Assembly: GCF_000002425.4 (NCBI RefSeq)
Contig: NC_037253.1
Location: forward strand, 19,043,602 to 19,107,601
Reading direction: 5' to 3'
Length of the DNA stretch: 64,000 bases
Source: Physcomitrium patens
Taxonomy: Eukaryota > Streptophyta > Bryopsida > Funariales > Funariaceae
Program-made: the position numbers and the translations under genes
Shown: piece after piece, positions 33,101 through 46,784 of the stretch
Numbering within the stretch: the stretch's first letter is position 1
Layout of the letters: every line of letters begins with the position of its first letter
The notes under the pieces: generated by a model
Databases searched by the model: none
What the model was told of the DNA's origin: nothing
What the model saw: only the letters and a program-made list of their open reading frames with translations

Positions 33101-36100
33101 ACCGAAAGTTCCAACCAAATAAATATCGTTCATCATCCACACCATGTCAATACGAAATTGAACTTTGAGAGAAGTACTTTAAACAAATAAAAACATCATC
33201 TAGGGCTGAACATAGATGTCTTAACTGCTCAAGCTATATATGACAAAACCAGTAAGTTGTTACACTTGAACCAACAATGTTGCTTTTCTGAGCAAAATCA
33301 CACAAGAGGTCAAACACGAAAGGGACTGCTGTTCACCTGAGAGGATATGGAGACAATCTGGATCCAATCACGAGTACCCAAAAAGATGCAAGAGCTTCTA
33401 TGGTGTGCGTCTGACGATTGCGTACTTGATTCTTGCCCTGCAGTTCCTTCAACGGATGGTGCTGTGGTAGAAACGTCTGAAGTATCCAATTATAAGAAAC
33501 ACTCACGAATTGCAGGGACACAGTCACATCATAAAGAGAAAAAATACGATTCTACACTAAGAACATCTCAACCATGATCAAAGTAAAACAAAATGCTAAC
33601 TATAGAAACTTTTAGTGCTGTATTAGTATCATGAAAGTGCAATTAAGAACTGATGGATGGGTCCGTTACACCCACTCGTGTTAGATAGATGGACAAGCTG
33701 CAAGTATACTTCACCAGTTTTCCAGGAACCAGAAAACATAATAGTGAATGTAGAAAAGGGTTACGCAGTGAGTCCTGACCTACAAGATCCAAACATAATG
33801 CTTGTGAAGGTGTTACAGGCTGCTTGGGACCTGGACCAATAAAATCGCCATTAGACCCGTTCATAACAGCCACAGTTGCTTCTTCATTTACTGCATATAG
33901 CACTGTGATGGCATTCGCAGAACTCTTCGGTTCTCCAGAGTTGGGGTCAGCTGAAGCGGAGGAATCAACAGCGTTTTCTTCTTGGACTAGTGTAGTAGAA
34001 AATCTCAGTCTAGCAATGCATGATGAATAGCCTGGCCAGCAGCCAGAAAATAAAAGCGAGAGATTTGCAGGATCCAAAATCGATATCTGAATCAACAGAA
34101 AAAAGCTATTTATAATCAATTTCCTAAGAGGAATTTCAATACTGTGCTTAGCATGGACCAGAAAGAGTGACGTTTCGCTCTGGTAAATAACATGATAACT
34201 TAACATACTTGGCTTTCCCACCTCCAACTCCCAACCTCAAAACTTCTACACGATCGAAACACTAGCAAAACTTACTGTAGAATAAAACAAGACATTTAAA
34301 ATTTATGCAAAATGATTGTGAGCACAAACCATTCCATTTTTGTCGCCAACTGCAAGGCGACCTGAATCACTGGAAATAGTAATACTGGTTATAGCAGCTT
34401 GATGAGTACGTAGCTCAGCAATGCACTGGTAGCCAGCCGCGCAGTTCACAGGTTCTCCTAAAAAGGAAAGAAGAACAAAGATTATGAACACCACCAGAAC
34501 TACGATTTCGGAATACAAATCCAAACTAGAGAAAGAAAACCTTGGAAACCAAAGCGATCAATATTATAGCTCTTCAATTGGCACACTGCACTAAAAATCA
34601 ACAATGAAGTAGAGAATACTAACCAATACATCCAGAAGTGTCACTGATGATCTTGCAAGGCACTTCTTGAGCTTCAGTACTAAGTTTAAATATAAACACC
34701 TGTGTGAACACCGCTTAGTTCAAGGTTGTATTAAGGCTCCATGAAATACAAACATTTCTGCTACGCGTTCTTCAAAGTTGCTAATAGAAATTACTCGTGC
34801 ATGCTAATTGGAAGACAGTACCTTTCCCTCCTGGTCACCGTATGCCAGAAGACCAGATCGTTCACAGAGGGCAATAGCTGAGACAGGGGATAGGCTCTTC
34901 GTTGTCTGCAGAGAAGAACATAGCTCTCAGCCAATGTACTGTTACATGCCCAGCATCAACTAACTTGGTGAAGAGAAGAGAAAAAGGCTAGACTTTTTCT
35001 TAAAGCATACATCTCGTAGCAAATAGATCAGGGAACCAGTCACCTGCAGCACTTTCATCAGATTTACCTGAGAATTAACAATGCACAACAACTTCATCGG
35101 AGGTGTAAAAGCATCCCAAACTTGGATGCCGCCACGATTGCGCCCTGTTACAAGCAGAAGTCTTTGCTTCATGTTGGCATTGGAGGACGTGTTCTCGATT
35201 CCTCCAGTGATTGGCCATTTTGTTCCAAAACCTAGTGTAGGTAAAGGATACTTATTTCCTGAACTTAACTGCCAGTCATAAATGCCTGTTAGATCAGACC
35301 TTACACAGATGGCACACTAAAATAAAACGTAATTGAAGAGTAGAAAACTAGACGAGTTTTATTCAATACTTATGTGCATTCGACAGACTTAAAAATACTC
35401 GAACAAACATTGGCTAGTTTCATTGGATTGGATTAACTCGGTATACCCATTCTGCAGCGAAAAGTTTTATTTTTTTATAGAGGATAAGCTGCAAACACAA
35501 GGTACTCAATCATCACCTGAAGCAGCACTTTAGCTGTTAATGAGTCAGTCGACACCATGAATAACTGAGAAACAACAGCATCTTTAAAAGGTGTTTCCCA
35601 GGGAAGAGTCTGCAAAAATGCTTGATTCACGGACTCTTCAGGTGAAGAGAAAAAACGCGCGACTATGCCAGCACCATCGTACATGTGAAGCAAACCAGGA
35701 GAAGTCAGAACCAAAATTCCAGCCACTCGTGTACTTAAGGTGCCACCTGGTCTTGAAAGCGTTACTGCATCTGCAAATGGCCCTTGAAGTGGAAGCTCAA
35801 GCTGCTTCAACTTCTCACTTACCTCTCCATGCAGCGACAAAGCCTTCACAGATAAAAAGAAATTAGCTCAAATTAGGAAAATTTGCGATTCAGATTCCAG
35901 TACGATAGCCTCAAAAATTCTTGTAAAAGACACTATCTTCATGACACTTCTACATGCCAAGCAAGTTAACTTGGCTAAACACATATTCTATCATTCTCTA
36001 AAGAAAAGAAATAGGTGATATATTATATTGTTGTGAGAGTGATAGAAACAGATAAGTAGGGTTTAAACCCACCGTCAAAGCCGGAGTTGCATTCAGATCA

Positions 36101-39100
36101 GAACCCCCATACACAAAAAGCTGACCGGTGAGATCCTTTGGATCTTTGCCACCCTTGCCGCTTGCACACCATTTTAATAAGATCACTGGCATTTTCATGG
36201 ACTTGCCTGGTGCTAAGTCAATTTTGCGCAAAGGTGCCCCAGAAATGAATGGCAGGTTCGACTCCGTTAGGTCGCTTGAGCCACCCTCGTTGGCTGGTGA
36301 AGGAATAGTCCATAATAAAACATCCCCATCCACATAGCCAGCTGCAACAACACTTCCATTCTGACATGCCCAACAAATACTACAAATTTCTCTCTCTTCA
36401 TCATCTTCGTCTTCAACTTCAGATTTTGATCCAGAATCACCCGATTTCTCTGTGCTAGTACGTCGGCGGTCAGAATTCTGCTCGTGTCCAGCTAACCGCT
36501 TCCGCTGTGATTCTATGCCACCTCGAATGGCAAGAACCTTAGTCTCATTAAGATCCCATAATACCAGTAAACCATTTCCGTATGCAATGACCAGCCTGTG
36601 CAGGACACGCAACCGTACTCATTAAGTAAAAGGTTCTACACTGAATCGGCCATCCTATATCTTTAGAACTTGTATCTAATAGAAGAAAAACTCACCCCTA
36701 CGCTGCATGAAATTGATCAATTGTAGCAGTACCTGCTAAATGCAGCATTCAGTTGCGGAAGGATGCCAACGACAGAAGGTGCACAGTGACTTCCAGATTT
36801 TACTAACCCACCTGAAAATGCATAATAATCACAAATTAAACACCTATGTGCCACTATATCCGACATAACAAGCATAATTTGAACTTGCATGTACATAACA
36901 GGAGAACCACTACTTTACTGAACTGGAGGTCGGACAGAAATTTACCTAGGGTAACATATGCAGGAATACAGTAAGGCAACTTGATTAGTTCATTTGAGCT
37001 TTCGTCCAATTGCAGTACACTGACAGTTCCAACGTCATCTCCAACATACCTGCACGATAAGACTGTTACTACCAATTTGCTAAAGAGATCAGTTCAATTG
37101 TCGAGCTCTGTGGTCATACTCGTGTCAACAAATTGACAACAAGATACAAAAGGAATAACGTTGGAACAAGCATCGATATTTTGTTTCATTGGTTCAGGTA
37201 CAACACTCATCTCCACATGAATTGAAACAAGCACATGACAACCTCTGAACACCTCAGATTTGAGGAAAAATTATCAAATTTACACATCTAGCACTCTCTA
37301 GATAACGAATGCGTACATGTAATTAGTTCCTTGCAAGACGGCGATGGCAGTGATGTCATGTTCCCATTTTACTGAAGACGCCACCTCCAGCTTTCCCAGG
37401 TTCCAAACCTGGAGAAAATATGGAAATATTAAATCTAGTAAGATCTAAACGCCAAGACCGGTACTTACTTCGTAGGTAGAACCAGGGAAGCTCTGAGAAG
37501 GTTTTCTCATGATGATACTGACATAATGCCGTCATAAATGAGGACAGCATGGAATGTAAAATTAAAAATAAAAAAGTACAAGCAGACCAAATAGATCTCA
37601 CCTCAATATCATTCTGAGTGGTGACATTGACTAATTGTCTTCCATAATTCATAAACTGCACACATTAGCATGAAATGTTCGATCAGACCTTCAATATGCC
37701 ATGATTTTAGCACGGGAGATGCAGGAGTTCAAGATCACACAAAAGCTCACCTCAAGATATTTGCAGGGTGCTCGAAGTGGTGACTGTAACAGCACTTCAA
37801 TGCCAGGTGCACCAAACAACTTGATCCGCCCATCCCTATTTTCCAACGTCAACACATCAATGCCAGGATCAGCGATTGTACATGTCGCCGTGATGAATCT
37901 GATGCAACGCAAATGAACAACACATAGAACTATCTGCTGACTGCTTACAAATCTACAGTTAAAAGAAATATTATCTAGGAAAGCATGCACATTGTAGGCC
38001 ACCCTAACCTCCCAGCGTGCCCATGATATACACCAATACCAACACTCATTAATAATTAATATATACTGCTTTCTCTCCAGATAACAAAGAAAGACCAGCA
38101 CTAGCTCATCGACAGTATAGCTGGACCATAAAACCCTAGGGATGTCTATGCCGATTCCCTAGGTTTTCTAGAACCCAGTAGTAATCAGCATTAACAACCA
38201 TAGTGAACAACAGTCAAGCACTTCTTTTGTCAGTCAAAAAGCCTGGATATTTAGGAAATTCGACACTGATCTCAAATTCAAGACTTGGTCCATGTGATTG
38301 CGGCTTGGAGACAAATTCAAAAATGTCGACCCCATCTAACCTAAAACGCTTCTTAGGAAGTCTCGAAGAGTAACCCTCTGAGAATTAGAAAAATAATGTG
38401 AAAATTGACATACAAAGAAGCCACAGCAAGAACACTTTGAGTGGCCTCAAATGCGAGAATTGAGGCAGTTGCTGGGATGCCTTCATGTCCAACGACCCGC
38501 GGGTGTAGCTGCTCGGATTTTAATCCTCCCTCTCCTACTAGGGCCTGATTCTGTACATGTAGAACCCCTCACTCAGAATTTCATAAAACCTTTATTCTCT
38601 GTAGCACCATATTCAAATTCAAACACTACCAGCCGAGCCTTACAAAGATCCAGGCAATTAGAGACAAACTATTCATGTCAGTGACAGTGAGCGAGTAGTC
38701 GCGCATTTTAGAAGTGAAAGCTAGCATCGCTGCAACACTTACAATCCGAGAATCGACCAAGAGTTGTCCTTCCGCTCCTTACAAGAAATTGTAAAAAAAA
38801 ATTAAACAATTACAACAATCCTCGACTCGAAGAACCCTGCTACCGACTAAAACCCCACCCCATCTACATGGAAAACTGCCATTCACAACCAAACTCAAGC
38901 CCCATCCTCTTGTCCCACAGTTCAAAATCCCCCCCCCCCCCCCACTGATCAAAATTCACAACACTCTCTTCCCGCACCCACCCACAAGTTCACCCAACTC
39001 AACGATCCTCCAATTCCACCCCTTCCACCCATCGACCTACCTCCCGATCCTTATCTTGGGCACCAGGCGATCCCCGAGCTGCGGGCGTTGAATCTCCTCG

Positions 39101-39229
39101 CCCCGGTTCCTCGACGGTCACGGCTCCATCCCCGCCACCCGATCCTGCAACAGCTGCGTCGTGATGATGGCCATGATGTGCGCCTCGCTTGGGCAAATGC
39201 GAGGCCTTCGAAAACAACCTGCTGAACAT
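30174..39229 (-). CDS. Tomosyn/Sro7/Lgl-like WD40 protein with R-SNARE motif, 24 exons
   Basis: Host gene. GT-AG coding exons: 39041-39229, 38414-38550, 37751-37898, 37602-37655, 37317-37408, 36946-37049, 36733-36811, 36073-36595, 35517-35843, 35068-35316, 34822-34905, 34624-34699, 34330-34457, 33780-34086, 33337-33476, 32873-32997, 32636-32747, 32348-32406, 32024-32117, 31484-31667, 31209-31325, 30692-30810, 30484-30546, 30174-30281. All phases join, giving 3618 nt (1205 aa). Start MFSRLFSKASHLPKR precedes a His/Gly-rich linker. Propeller motifs include GIPATASILAFEATQ, GRIKLFGAPGIE, LVIAYGNGLLVLWDLNE, DEEREICSICW and KLERPCCWAS. The C-terminus has DEIKARYGYAPKAV and an R-SNARE-like helix (about 1150-1200) with Arg at the zero layer (MERGEKLQ) and no membrane segment. 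Family role: cytosolic regulator of SNARE assembly in exocytosis. Plant tomosyns are near 1100 aa, so the model is full length. Confidence 0.9.
38929..38943 (+). repeat. C15 homopolymer in intron 1
   Basis: Fifteen consecutive C in intron 1 of the tomosyn-like gene, a likely length-variable site and assembly risk. Confidence 0.9.
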
Positions 39230-39720
39230 GATGATATGTCTTCGATCGCCCCACCAATGTCTAACAGCAAACTCCTCGCCAGGTCTGATCCCCAAGCAAA
39301 GAAACCTCTTTAACCCCCTTGCGCGCTGGTCTGTACACGAAAAGATTCACAACAGAAACCCACTTCGAACATAAACCCACTTCGGTGACAAGATACAAGG
39401 CGTGCGCGTGCAATCGCTGCCTTATTGGGCTCAAACAAACAAACACACGGAGGAGTGTTGGTGTTGTTGCGTCCGTGGTCTCGCTCCCTCCATGGCCAGC
39501 CTCCTCCGCCACCTCTGTTTCCCCCCCTCCTTTGGACGGCCTGCTCTCGTTCATCCATGCGTTCATCCCCTCTTTTCCTTCGTTGGCACGTCTGTTCGTC
39601 GACCTACCACCCATCCGTCCAGGATGTTTTCGTTCGTCGCCTTGTTCGTCCATTTGACGCGTTCATCCGTTGGTGAGACCCAGCAGTGCTTCTATTTTGG
39701 TGTGGACTTGGTCTGAGAAG
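39230..39720 (-). promoter_or_regulatory. GC-rich 5' UTR/promoter region of the tomosyn-like gene
   Basis: A sharp rise in GC and CpG content covers exon 1 and about 490 bases upstream, then drops at about 39720 into AT-rich DNA. No TATA box is apparent close to the ATG. Open frames on both strands here are what GC-rich sequence gives by chance and overlap each other. The upstream in-frame Met at 39295 is less likely to be the start than 39229, which begins the family-like MFSRLFSKA. Confidence 0.5.
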
Positions 39721-40559
39721 AATGCTGCTTGTGATGCAATGAGTAAAGATATGAAAAAAATCTTAAAATTAATGTTTTATAATTTTTCTTTTCTTTTCCT
39801 TTCATTTTATTTTTTATTTTATTTCAATTTTGGCTTCTCTATTTCATAGTGGAGAATTGTATTGATTTGTCATTTCACCACATCATAACAACTAATTCTT
39901 GTATTTTTTTCAACTATATTATTGTCATTATTATATTTATTTAAAATCCCAAATCTTAAATCCTAAATTCAGGAACCTTAAATTTTTAAACTTGGATTTT
40001 ACGGATTTAGGTCACTCATATCTATAGTATAAACAAAAATTAGTCTAAATGCAACATTTAACAACTATATTACAAACATATTCTTATAGAAGCTACCTAA
40101 TGTATTGTCATAGCATGAATTAATAAAGTAAGCGTTGGACAAATAAAAGATATTACCTAACGTAAGTTGCTATTGGTTAAAGGAGAGCAAAAGGTAATAT
40201 GAAAGGTACCAATGTCGTAGCTAGGATTTATAGTGGCGGCTAGGGTTTGGAGTGAGAGCTAGGTTAATTGGAATCTAATATTCAGTTGGATGAATTAAGG
40301 ATGAATGAGAATAAAGTTGAGCCACAATGGATGTAAACTCTATCTATAAGTAAAAGGTATTGGAAGTGAGAGGTATTTCATTCCTCACTTCTCTTATGTC
40401 TAACCTTGTTGATTTCTACTTACTTGTGCCTTGTTTATTCAATACTAAATTCTTCTATGAGTAGATAATCACTTGAATTAGATGTCCAAAAATCCTGATT
40501 AATAATTAAAAAAAAAAAAAAAAAAAATCTTAAATAAAGTAATAAAAGACTTGAGTTCA
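39721..40559. other. AT-rich intergenic DNA
   Basis: No coding signal seen. A run of 20 A lies at 40508-40527. The segment 40130-40420 is less AT-rich, but I recognise nothing in it. Confidence 0.45.
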
Positions 40560-41130
40560 TGATTTAAAATTGATTATAGAAAGACTACTCTTTATCACCT
40601 TCAAATCAAAGGCCATTTGAAACAGGTCAACCAAATTTTATTTAATATATTCAAAAAAATAGTGACAACATTTAAACGGGATTGAGACACAAAACTTCTT
40701 ATGGCCTTGTAGACTTATATGATGGCATTCAAGGTGAAAACCTCAACAACTCCAGTATCCTTGGTTTATAGTATAGAATCTATTTTACTAATCAAATTTG
40801 AGATTCCTTCTCTTTATATTGCCTTGACAAAAAGATTGTCAACTAAATAATCTTTAATTATTAAGCTTAATTGGTTAAAAAATCTTAATGAAGCCAAAAA
40901 ATAAAGTGCTCAACATATAAAGGTAATTCCGAGAAGAAAAAATATTACCTTTGATAAATGACATAAGATTAGAATTTTTAGGCCTGACATGCTGGTTCTT
41001 TTATAAGATGTTATGAGACTAGATTTCTTAGAAAAATTTGATTCCATATAGTTGAGATTGTATCTAATCAAAGAAGTCTTTCTAAACAATTCAATTTAGT
41101 TACAAACTTTTAATGGAGAAGATTTTCCTA
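40560..41130 (+). pseudogene. Integrase C-terminal fragment of a plant Ty3/gypsy element
   Basis: With frame changes, the translation reads YHLQIKGHLKQVNQILFNIF, MAFKVKTSTTPVSLVYSIES, LIKFEIPSLYIALTKRLS, KNLNEAKK, KVIPRRKNITFDK and RIFRPDMLVLL. This is the order of the post-catalytic integrase region (T-P-x-S-L-V-Y-G-x-E-A, then the GPY/F approach). It is strongly decayed, with several stops. No LTR could be tied to it with certainty. Confidence 0.55.
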
Positions 41131-41923
41131 CTAGAACTTTAAAAAATAGATATAAAGAATAAAGAATATAAATTTTACTATGTACATGATAAAATAGTCC
41201 ATTCTTAAATTCACTCTTATTCAATCAATTAAGAAGCAAATCATCAAAATTGGGTGGAATTTAGAGAACTAAAACTTTAAAATTTAAGATAAGAAATTTA
41301 TATATTCATTCATTTTATCTTTTATTCAATTTAGTTCTTCACAAAAAAATCCCACATATTTAAACAAATAAAAAAATTATTTAATTATATTTTTAGAGAA
41401 TAAAAAAAATAAAAAAAATAAAAAAATAAAAATTGGTAGATATTAAGAAGTATTAGTTAAGTCTTATTTAACCATCCAAAGGTTGTAGAATTATTGGTCA
41501 AGTGAAGAATTGTTAATAAAGTATTCCAAATTTGAACCCAGTTGGAAAAAATAAGTTATCCTAATAAACTAGTATTAATATAGGAAAGACCAATAATAAA
41601 CAACCAAAGGATATGTAAGCCTTATAAGGTTGATGTCATACTCTTTTCAAGTTGAAGAAGATTCTAGAATATTAATATTTCAAGTTTTTAAAATATTTTC
41701 TTATCTTTAAAAGTCTTAATCAATAAAGATTTTAAGTCCTTCGCTTTTCTTGAATAATAAGCTAGATCAATCCAACTTAGCAATATTAAGTAGCAATAGC
41801 TCTTTTACTTTAATCTTAAAAAAATTGACAACTTTTATACCCATGTTGCTTTTCAAGTAGCAGATTTTATACAATTAATTCTAGGTTCTTCTCCTTTACA
41901 AGATGCTCCAAATGTTTGCCATG
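41131..41923. other. AT-rich DNA between integrase scrap and repeat F
   Basis: May include the untranslated 3' end of the preceding element. No motif or gene recognised. Confidence 0.35.
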
Positions 41924-43115
41924 TGTAAATAATAAAATTGATTCACTAATTGTTTTAGGATGAAAAGATATATTTAAAATGCTTAAAACTACAATATATG
42001 ATGAGTAGTATAGAAATCCTTAGAGAAATAGAAAATTGGAATGTTAGTTGTAGAAATGGAGTTTTAATAAGTCTTGGATGCAATTATCTTAGTTGGTTTA
42101 GTATTTTTATTTATTAATAAGTATCAAAGGTTATTTATTAAGATTAATATTTATATTGGCCTTATATCTATAAATATTAATATTAAAAAATTTAAAAATA
42201 TTTTTTAATAATTAAAAGAAGTATGAGAATAAATCTCATGTCTTTTTAGTTAATTATTTAGGAAATAGTATTTATAATTTATTTAAATTAATTTTATTAT
42301 TATAAATAATATAAAATAGGATTATAAATATTTAAATTTATATTAGTACTATAAAAATATTATAAGAATTTTTGGAATTTATTTAGAATTTTTTAGGATT
42401 TTTTAGAGCAATTTTTAAGACTTTAGTAAAAATAAGTTTTACTACCTTGGGAGCCATTATGAAGAAATAGAGTAAGATTTGAAGGCTATACAAGGTTCCT
42501 AGATCAATTGGATTTTCTTAAATACCATGGTGAAGTCAAAAATATAAAAATATTGGTTTCACTAGTAGAAAATATGAGGATCAACAACTAGTGTAGACCT
42601 TGTAAAAAGACAGATGTACAAGCTCCATATGGGTTGTAATACCTTGAAGGTAGTTAGGAAGATAAGACAAAGGCCTCATGGCCTCTCTTAGAGATCTATA
42701 AACACTACTTGTGAGCCTTGGTGAGGCTCAAACTCTTGATCTCTTAAGTAAGTTATACTTGAGATAAAAATTACTTACTTAATTATTTATTTATTTATTT
42801 ATTATTTTTAAACCTTCATAACTTATTTATATTAATTTAAATTTACATAAATCTTATACCATTGAAAATATTTTAAAAAAAAATCTATATAAAAAGATGT
42901 TTTTTACTTTTATTTTTACTTTTTATTTGATATAAATTTAATAAACAGATTGTGATTAGTTTTATAAAGTATGATTGCTTCATTGTACTTATTCTATTTG
43001 TTATATGTTGTGCTTCTTTTGTTCTTATTCTTCCTACTTCTGTTTTACGACACCAATTATAAGCAATTCTTAATTAAGGCCATCTTAGAATTTGAGTTAA
43101 GGATTAAAATTTACC
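41924..43115 (+). repeat. Repeat F, copy 1 (probable LTR)
   Basis: Starts TGTAAATAATAAAATTGATT and can be aligned along about 1.2 kb with 56333-57521. Shared landmarks are GGAGCC.TTATGAAGAAAT, CACCATGGT, GTAG.ACCTTGAAGGTAGTTAGGA and TAAGCAATTCTTAATT.AGGCC. The TG start and size suggest an LTR, but no coding region belongs to it. The right boundary is approximate. Confidence 0.6.
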
Positions 43116-43494
43116 TTCACATCTTTCATAGCTTGATAAGAACTTCAACTCATTGATTTTGTTTTGTTTTTAGAAGTGAGACGATTATCCTACTTCTATT
43201 GTTTTATTTTAAAGGTTTCAAATTGTCCACTTTTAAATTAATATTTAATTTTTTAATAATATTTTTTTAAAAGATAATTTATTATCTTTCATTTTAGAAA
43301 TTTCTATTTTATATTAGATATTACAGATTATTCTCCTCTATTTTGACTTGTGGATTTATTTAAAATATCTATGGAAGAAAAAATTATGGATTTTACTCTT
43401 GATAGAAGTAAAAATAAATTTGTAACTATTATAGATTTTCATTAGTTTGTCAATGTTCTTAGGATAGAAATTCCATGTATTTTTAATGTTACTA

Positions 43495-43733
43495 TGATGC
43501 ATTTAAATTAAGTGCATCAAAGTTATTTGGAGAGTAATTAATTTCACTAGTAGGAGAGGAAGAACATTATGCTAAAATATTTACGAATTTAAATACGATT
43601 TAGAATAAGACGTTGTTACCTTGAATAGATTATTTGGGCTCAAGGATATTGTCTTTTAAGATAGATATCCAACTATAGAGTGATTGAAGGCAGATACTAG
43701 AAAAAAGTTAAGGTGGAGGTTTTAGAATCAAGT

Positions 43734-43775
<42 letters not shown>

Positions 43776-44302
43776 CTAGAATTTTTGAAAGAGGAGGTTC
43801 AATACTATTTTAAGTTTTTCTATACTAATTTTGATATTTTTATCTTTTTATATTGATATTTAAAAAAAATCTAAATTTGGTTGTGAGATTTTCAAAAAAT
43901 TATAGCACAAAAGAAATAGAGCTATGAAGAAAGAAATTCAAGCAAATTTTTAAGAAGAAAGTTGTTGGAGTTTTCAAATTATAAATTTTTAGATTGATTT
44001 GAGATTTTCCTTGCCATTTATTGGATTTTTTTCTTTTTTTAATTCTCAATAAGTTAAATTTTGTTTAAATTGAATTAATAATAAATAAATTATAGATATT
44101 TTTGTAAAAAAGAATTTAGATTTGAAATTATAGTTAGAAGTTTGGTACATTCTAATACAAGAAAGAAATTAATCTATAAATTATACCTAACCTTTAGGCT
44201 GCCTTTTATATTTGATTTGATTTGAAATGACATTGTGTCTTCTTATAACCTACTTGTGATCATGGACTCCATATTTTCTTAAAAAGACTCGTCTTCTTGT
44301 CA
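43495..44302 (+). repeat. Element E 5' LTR
   Basis: Starts TGATGCATTTAAATTAAG and aligns with the insertion at 45366-46784 (TTGAAGGCAGATA, GATTTATT blocks, AGACTCGTCTTC end). It contains a 38-base T run (43738-43775). A possible primer site starting TGG is at 44309. Confidence 0.55.
43738..43775 (+). repeat. T38 homopolymer
   Basis: Thirty-eight consecutive T inside the element E LTR; the equivalent part of the 45366-46784 copy has only a short T run. Confidence 0.9.
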
Positions 44303-44579
44303 AAATTTTGGTGCTTCTATTGAAAGCATCAATAAGGCAATTGAGAGTACAAGTAGAGTATAATGGAGTTATGAATCTAAGGTACAAGCTTAGAGCATGA
44401 AGAAGAGTTTAAGAGTTAAAAAGAAGAGAAGTGAGAGATTTTTTATATTCAAAGATGATGGGTAATTTTGGAGGAATTGGTGCAAGTGAAATTTGAAGAG
44501 CAAGTGCCAATGATTTGTTTTTGGCTTTGAGTATATTAATGGAGAGACAGCACAAGGTATAATCAAGTAAAAAAGGGGT

Positions 44580-45350
44580 GATCAAGGCATTGCAAAACAT
44601 GGTCAACAAACATAGGAGGTTCAATGGGAGAAACATCACTAAGTTTCTTTGAGCATATATCAAAGAAATGGAGGTACATCAAGTCTTGAAGTCTTACTAT
44701 ATCCCTAATTTTGAGTTGGCATATATTCTTGAAATTAGAAAGAAGATGAAGGATTTACACGAAGAAAATTTAAAAGCTTGAAGTGAGGTTAAGAGATGAA
44801 TTTTTTGATAAAGATTTGGATATGATCATGATGAAGTCATTTTTAGAATGGATTGAATAACAACTAGGATATTATGGAATTTTCATTTTTTAGATGAAGT
44901 ACTATGAGATATGCATTTTTTCCTCTTAGTTGATAAGTCTACCAAAAGAGATTTAATTAATGTTGGAAGGGAATAGAAGATACTGTGCTATTAGTGACCA
45001 AGCAATAATAAATAAACGTAAGAAAAAGAACTTTGAGGCATAAAGCTCTACCACCTATGATACTAATCAATCCATTAAGTCTAGTGACATCTACTCTAAT
45101 CTAAGAAACATATAAAATTCTTTTCAAAGACACCCTTGGAAAGTTACTTAAAGGTATGAGAGAATTAAAATTGGAGATGATTGAATTGAAGAAGAGCCAA
45201 AGGCTACTTCTTTATATACATCAAAGGAATCAAAGAGATTTATTAAGAAGTACATATATTGTTATAGTTTCAAACATGAAAAGAAAGATTGCTAAAATTA
45301 TGATGAAAACATGAAAAAATGAGTTATCTTCTTCAAAGAAGGTAGATTTA
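44580..45350 (+). pseudogene. Element E gag, first part
   Basis: KALQNMVNKHRRFNGRNITK is homologous to NALQAVVNKIDQFDGRNISR in element A. The zinc knuckle keeps the C-x2-C-x4-H-x4-C spacing, but its first Cys is Tyr. Several stops are present. The frame is cut by the LTR inserted at 45366. Confidence 0.65.
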
Positions 45351-45365
45351 AATTCATTATTATTA

Positions 45366-46784
45366 TGATGCACTTAATTTAAGTATATCAAAGATATTTA
45401 GACAGTAATTAATTTTACTTATAGGAGGGAAGGAAAGAATATAATACTAATACATTTACAAATTTGAATAGAATTTAGAATATGAAATTTTTGTCTTAAA
45501 TGGATTATTTAAGCTTGAAGATATTATCTTTCAGAATAGATACCTAGCTCTATAGTGGTTCAAGATGGATATTGAAAGAAGGTTAGGAGTAGGAATTTTT
45601 GGCATCAAGGATTTTAATTTTTTAGAGGAGAGAGTATTGGGGGTTGATAAGAGGAGAAAGGACGGTCGCTAGAAATTTTTGGGGCAAAGGCAAGATTCAA
45701 GGCTGATTCGAGATTTTGAAGGCTACTTATAGAATTTTAATTTTTTAATTTTAAAATTTTGGAATAAATTAGATCATATTATTAGCTTTCCAATAAGCTA
45801 TAGCATACAAGAAATGGAGCTATGAAGAGGGAAATCCAAGTAAATTTGTATGAAGGGGGTTGTTAGAGTTTTTGGATACCAAGATTCAAGACTAGTTTGA
45901 CGTTATCTATTGCATTTCTTGAACTTTCATCTTTTTGTTCTATAATTTTGTAGAAAGCTGGATCTTATTGTTAGCTTTTCAAAAAACTAATTTATGCAAG
46001 AAATAAAGCTATTGGAAGGGAGATCCAAGTAAATTTGTAAGAAGGGGTTACTAGAGATTTCCAGTGTTGTGATATAAAACAACTAATAGATGAAAAGATG
46101 AAAAAATTATCATATTTTTGAAGATATTATTTCAAATACATTGTAACAAATTATCTTGGAAAAATAGATAATAGTCAAGGAATAGAAAAATTAAAGGTTC
46201 TAATACTTCTTTTTGTACAAAATAGGCTTTTACTTACTTTATAGGACCACAAATAGAACAAAATAAAGTAGATTAGAAAAATAAACAATATAGGCATCTT
46301 TAGAAAGAAGTTCAGAGTAGTATATAGTAAAAATTATTTAGAAAACTACATATTAATACCCGGAGAGGGCTTGTTATGACAAGGGAGATCCAAGCTAATT
46401 TATAGATGGGGGTTTTAAGGAAAGCGGTTGCAATAAGTGGCCAATTTGTTTTTTTTTTAGATTTAGCTCTCATTTTTTTTAAGATTTTATTTATGGACTT
46501 TAAAAATTTGAAGTTTTGGATTTAAATTAAATTCAATAAGCTTAACTTTGCATAGATTGAATTAATAATAAGTGAGTTATAGATATTTTAATAAGATGAA
46601 GTTTGGATTTAAGATTTGAGTTAAGCATTGGATGCATCTTAGTACAAGGAATAAATTAGTCTAAATTTTGTACTTAATCTTTGGCTATTCTTTTATATTT
46701 AACTTCATTTGGGCAAAATTGTGCTTATTATAATCCACTTAAAATCAAGGCCTTGTATTCTCTCGAGAAGACTTGCGCTTTTCA
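45366..46784 (+). repeat. Solo LTR of the E LTR family, inserted in E gag
   Basis: Starts TGATGCACTTAATTTAAG and ends GCGCTTTTCA. The flanking duplication is TATTA (45361-45365) and TACTA (46785-46789), with one C/T mismatch. It separates the zinc knuckle from the FGxxFRRGIKMLIEDF block. A stretch at 46180-46370 also resembles the A-type LTR at 23880-24060, so the piece may be composite. Confidence 0.6.

Noticed and set aside
39300..39716. Several overlapping open frames on both strands in GC-rich DNA upstream of the host gene
   Set aside because: They overlap in different frames, are Pro/Arg/Ser-rich without motifs, and are expected by chance in GC-rich promoter DNA.
43738..43775. T38 run as the tail of a retrogene or LINE/SINE
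   Set aside because: It lies inside an LTR with matching sequence on both sides in the second copy, so it is a homopolymer expansion.
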